From Willaertia magna (Eukaryota; Heterolobosea; Eutetramitea; Acrasida; Naegleriidae), in the NCBI GenBank assembly GCA_902984215.1, contig CADWAF010000497.1, positions 1-33,096 on the forward strand: DNA of 33,096 nucleotides, in the 5' to 3' direction. Under the pieces are notes generated by a model. It made no database searches. It was not told the origin of the DNA and was given only the letters and a program-made list of their open reading frames with translations. Positions within the stretch are counted from its first letter, which is position 1, and the number at the start of each line of letters is the position of its first letter. This document shows positions 30,264-33,096 of the stretch, piece after piece. The translations under genes were made by a program, and so were the position numbers.

Positions 30264-31693
30264 ATGATTAATAATCAAACAATAGAAGAAGAAGATAATA
30301 AAACCACTATTAAAGTTAGTGATCGCAACAATAAAGAAGAAATTACTTCATCCTATTCCACTAAACCTTCTAACCAACAAGATGAAAAAGAAGAAGAAAA
30401 ACCTTTCTACATTTACATTTTAGCTCATGGCCTTCACGGTTTCAAATCCGATTTTCAATATATCGCAAAACAACTAACAGATCTATATACTAACAATAAA
30501 GAGAATGCTTTAATCATCAATTCCGAATTTAATGAAAAGAAAACCCATCAAGGCTTGGAAGTTTTAGGTAAAAATTTACTTTTAGAAGTTTTAAAACATA
30601 TTTATGAACAAGAAAAAGAAGTAAAAAAAGAAATAAAATTACAACATAGAAAGATTTTCTTATCTGTTGTAGGTCATTCTTTAGGTGGATTAATACTTAG
30701 ATCAATGATTAAATTATTGTTTTTTGATTTATTGGATGAAAATTCAACTTTTTGTAAAGAAAATAGAAATGAATTGGAAACTTTTAGAGAATATTATTTA
30801 CAATGTATTGAACCATATTTAATTCCAACTGTAAGTATAATTATAATTAAAATAATAATTAATTAATTAATTTATAGTCCTTTTTAACCATTAGTTCACC
30901 ACATTTAGGAAGTAGAAGACCAGGTGGAGGTTTCTTTAAGAATACTTATAGATTTTTAGCACATTCCTTTATGAATGTATTAGGTAAAACAGGTTCAGAA
31001 TTAAAGTTTGAAGATTCTAATATTTTAGAAGAATGTTTATTATATAAGATGTCAATTCCAAATTCTGATTTCATTAAAGCTTTATTAAAATTTAAATATA
31101 GAACATTAGTTAGTGCAATACATTTTGATACAACTGTTCCTTTTGCAAGTAGTTCAATAAGAAGTTATAATCCATATGAAATACCACCTTATTCTAAACC
31201 TTCTTTTAGTATTACTGGGTATTGTACTAGATTTGATAAAGATAATTATGTTCCACTATTTAAAAAGTATGGAAAGAAGAAGAAAGAAGTTATGGATGTT
31301 GTAGAAGAGTTTGAAGATGAACAAACTGGAAAGATTGAAGAGTTACATACATTTATTAATTGGAAAAGAACTGGAACTGAATTTGAACCATTTGATGGTG
31401 AAGTGAATAGTGAAGATAAAGTGTTTTATAGAGATAATTATTTTGAAGTGGAATATCCAATTCAAGTATTAAAAAATTTACAAAGTATTGAATGGAGAAG
31501 GGTAGATTTAGAATTTACAGTTGAATCATCACTTCAATCTAGAGCTATTCATGTAGTTGTAGTAAGAAAGAAAAGACCACTTAATCTTGGTGGTGGTGTT
31601 GAAGAGTTTGATCTTGTTGGTGAACAATGTGTTGATTTTGTTTGTAATTTATTAAAGATTGACGCCAACACTTTACAAACGGAGAAAATATAG
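30264..31693 (+). CDS. DUF676-type putative lipase / serine esterase (alpha/beta hydrolase)
   Basis: Exons 30264-30830 and 30878-31693 with a 47-nt intron (GTAAGT...TATAG) give 460 aa. After a polar N-terminus of about 45 residues the fold starts with YIYILAHGLHGFKSDFQYIA, the DUF676 oxyanion block. The nucleophile elbow is VVGHSLGGLILR. Across the splice, SFLTISSPHLGSRRPGGGFF matches the family's 'SPHLG' strand. A candidate catalytic Asp is in HFDTTVPFASS and a candidate His in AIHVVVVRKK near the C-terminus. Relatives include yeast Rog1 and plant lipid-body phospholipases; the substrate is unknown. The leader has several upstream ATGs, so translation may be controlled or the transcript may start downstream of them. 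Confidence 0.85.
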
Positions 31694-31741
31694 AGTGAGT
31701 GACGTTATTGTATTTATTTGTAAATAATTAATATTTATATA

Positions 31742-33096
31742 TTACAAAGAAACTTCTCTTTCATTATCTTCCCTTAAATTTCTATGAACTAAATGAGGGA
31801 CGTATTTTACACTTAATTTTAAAGTTGGGATAATTTCATTCGTTGTTGTTGATTTATAATTTATATTTGATGATAAAGGTTTCTTAATTGTATAATAATT
31901 TGAATTATGTGCTGTGTAAACAGGTGCAACAAAAGATGTTGGGGATGAATCATCTTGTTGTTGTCTATTTCCTCTAAAAAACCCTAATGCACGTTGTTTA
32001 GTTGTTAAGGGAATTACAACCATCACTTCTTCATTCTCTGGTAAGCCATCTAATTCAAGTTGACATTCACCAATCAAAATATCCATTAGACCATGTTTAT
32101 TATGATAGATTTTCATATCTAAAACCTGGGAATCTAAACTAGACACGTACAATTTAAATTGTTCATTAAATTTTGGATTTTGATCTCTGTCAATCTTTTT
32201 TGTTTGATAAGATCTTTCCCACCAATATTTATTCTCTTCTAACATTTCACATCCTTTTAATTGTAAACAACAGAAAGAATAAGCATGTTGTAAATTTAAT
32301 AAATCAATTTTAGGTAAATTATTTGCCTCAATAATATTCACAATTAGCTTTCCCGTCGTTAATAAATAACAATTAATCCCAAAAGCACCAAACAACACAT
32401 CCATTACATTTACACCTTTAAATAAATTTACTAAATTTGTGTTTGATATTTTCTTTAAAGCTTGTTCTTTTTCTGACGTTCGTTTTAATCTAACGTATTG
32501 TTTAGAGATGCGTTGAACGATGAAGGAATCTAGTTTTCTACTTTGTACTAAATCTAACCAAATAATTTCTGTTGTATTTATTCCAAAGCCTCGCAATAAT
32601 AAATCAACGTGTGATTGCCATTTGACGTGATTGGTGTTGGAAATGATTAAATTATCTTCTCTAAAGAAACAATAAGAGGAATCATTGTCAATTCTCCAAC
32701 AGTTATTTTTATCGGTATACCTAAATTCACCACCCATTCCTTTAAACAAATATTTTGATTACAATTTTTGTAAAAAATTAAGTCAACTTACTTGCAGGTA
32801 GCCTTCCCATCGTAACATTATCTAAACTTCCAATCAAAACCTTTCCAGTTGCCGTTAAATCACCATGTTTCACTCGATTTCTATTCAATGCAAAATCTTC
32901 TTGATATTCTGGAGCAAATATAAAATTAAAATTCTCGTCAATCACCCACATATAGTTATGATCTTTTTTTAACAAAATATCATTCTTTGTAAATAAATTT
33001 TGTAAATGTTCTTCATAATTTTCAATTAATTTCCATTTTGTTTCTGGAAAGTAACCTTTAGTTAAATAAAAAGAAAGAAAAGATTTGTCATTTTCA
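31742..33096 (-). CDS. C2-domain protein, 5' end beyond the window
   Basis: Minus-strand exons run from the window edge (33096) to 32792 and from 32739 to 31742, joined over a 52-nt intron (GTAAGT...AAAG); the frame is open to the edge, so the N-terminus is missing. At least 433 residues are encoded. The first visible part (YMWVIDENFNFIFAPEYQED, VKHGDLTATGKVLIG, RMGGEFRYTDKNNCWRIDND) resembles an unnamed repeat-family domain I cannot place. The C-terminal half holds a C2 domain: GKLIVNIIEANNLPKID, then NPKFNEQFKLYV, then MDILIGECQLELDGL. C2 domains bind phospholipids, often with Ca2+; not all the usual acidic Ca2+ ligands are obvious, so Ca2+ dependence is uncertain. The C-terminus is Thr/Asn-rich. 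Confidence 0.7.

Noticed and set aside
1..33096. tRNA, rRNA, CRISPR, insertion-sequence or viral signals
   Set aside because: I looked for cloverleaf-like segments, regularly spaced direct repeats, terminal inverted repeats and transposase or reverse-transcriptase motifs and saw none; this was done by eye and is not exhaustive.

Overview
The window looks like nuclear DNA of a heterolobosean amoeba, most likely Naegleria or a close relative. The pointers are very AT-rich sequence, tightly packed genes, asparagine-rich low-complexity stretches, sixteen spliceosomal introns of roughly 41-102 nt with GTAAGT or GTATGT donors, start codons preceded by a run of A, a standard genetic code, and gene families such as an AIR9-type microtubule protein, RGS-START and RCC1 proteins. 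The assignment to Naegleria is inference; no rRNA, tRNA, transposon, CRISPR or viral gene was recognised.

Layout. Positions 273-9455 hold six plus-strand genes: a STE24-type CAAX protease, an RGS+START protein, a cytochrome P450, an Asn-rich membrane protein, an RCC1 propeller protein and a small four-helix membrane protein. Positions 9458-18289 hold three minus-strand genes: AIR9 (1510 aa, four exons), the glycerophosphocholine acyltransferase GPC1, and the polyadenylation factor CSTF3/Rna14. CPSF2 (CPSF-100) follows on the plus strand, head to head with CSTF3. Next on the minus strand come a secreted Cys-rich/Lys-Tyr-rich protein and a 743-aa nucleotidyltransferase fused to a decayed RNA-ligase-like domain. 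A kelch protein and a SET methyltransferase lie on the plus strand, an F-box-like protein on the minus strand, a DUF676 lipase-like protein on the plus strand, and a C2-domain protein runs off the right edge on the minus strand.

Functional links. The clearest is the divergent CSTF3/CPSF2 pair: both are core subunits of the mRNA 3'-end cleavage and polyadenylation machinery and share a 235-bp intergenic region. STE24, P450 and GPC1 are ER-membrane enzymes but are not otherwise tied together. Gene packing is extreme: 11 nt separate the P450 stop from the next ATG, and two convergent genes share one palindromic AATAAATTTATT that contains both stop codons.

Most worth follow-up: the nucleotidyltransferase/RNA-ligase-like fusion with lost ligase catalytic residues; the secreted protein with a CxKY-repeat body and a YxPKK-repeat tail; the RCC1 protein that ends where a BTB domain would begin; and two apparent frameshifts in adjacent genes (P450 near 4762 and the membrane protein at 7250-7254), which may be assembly errors.
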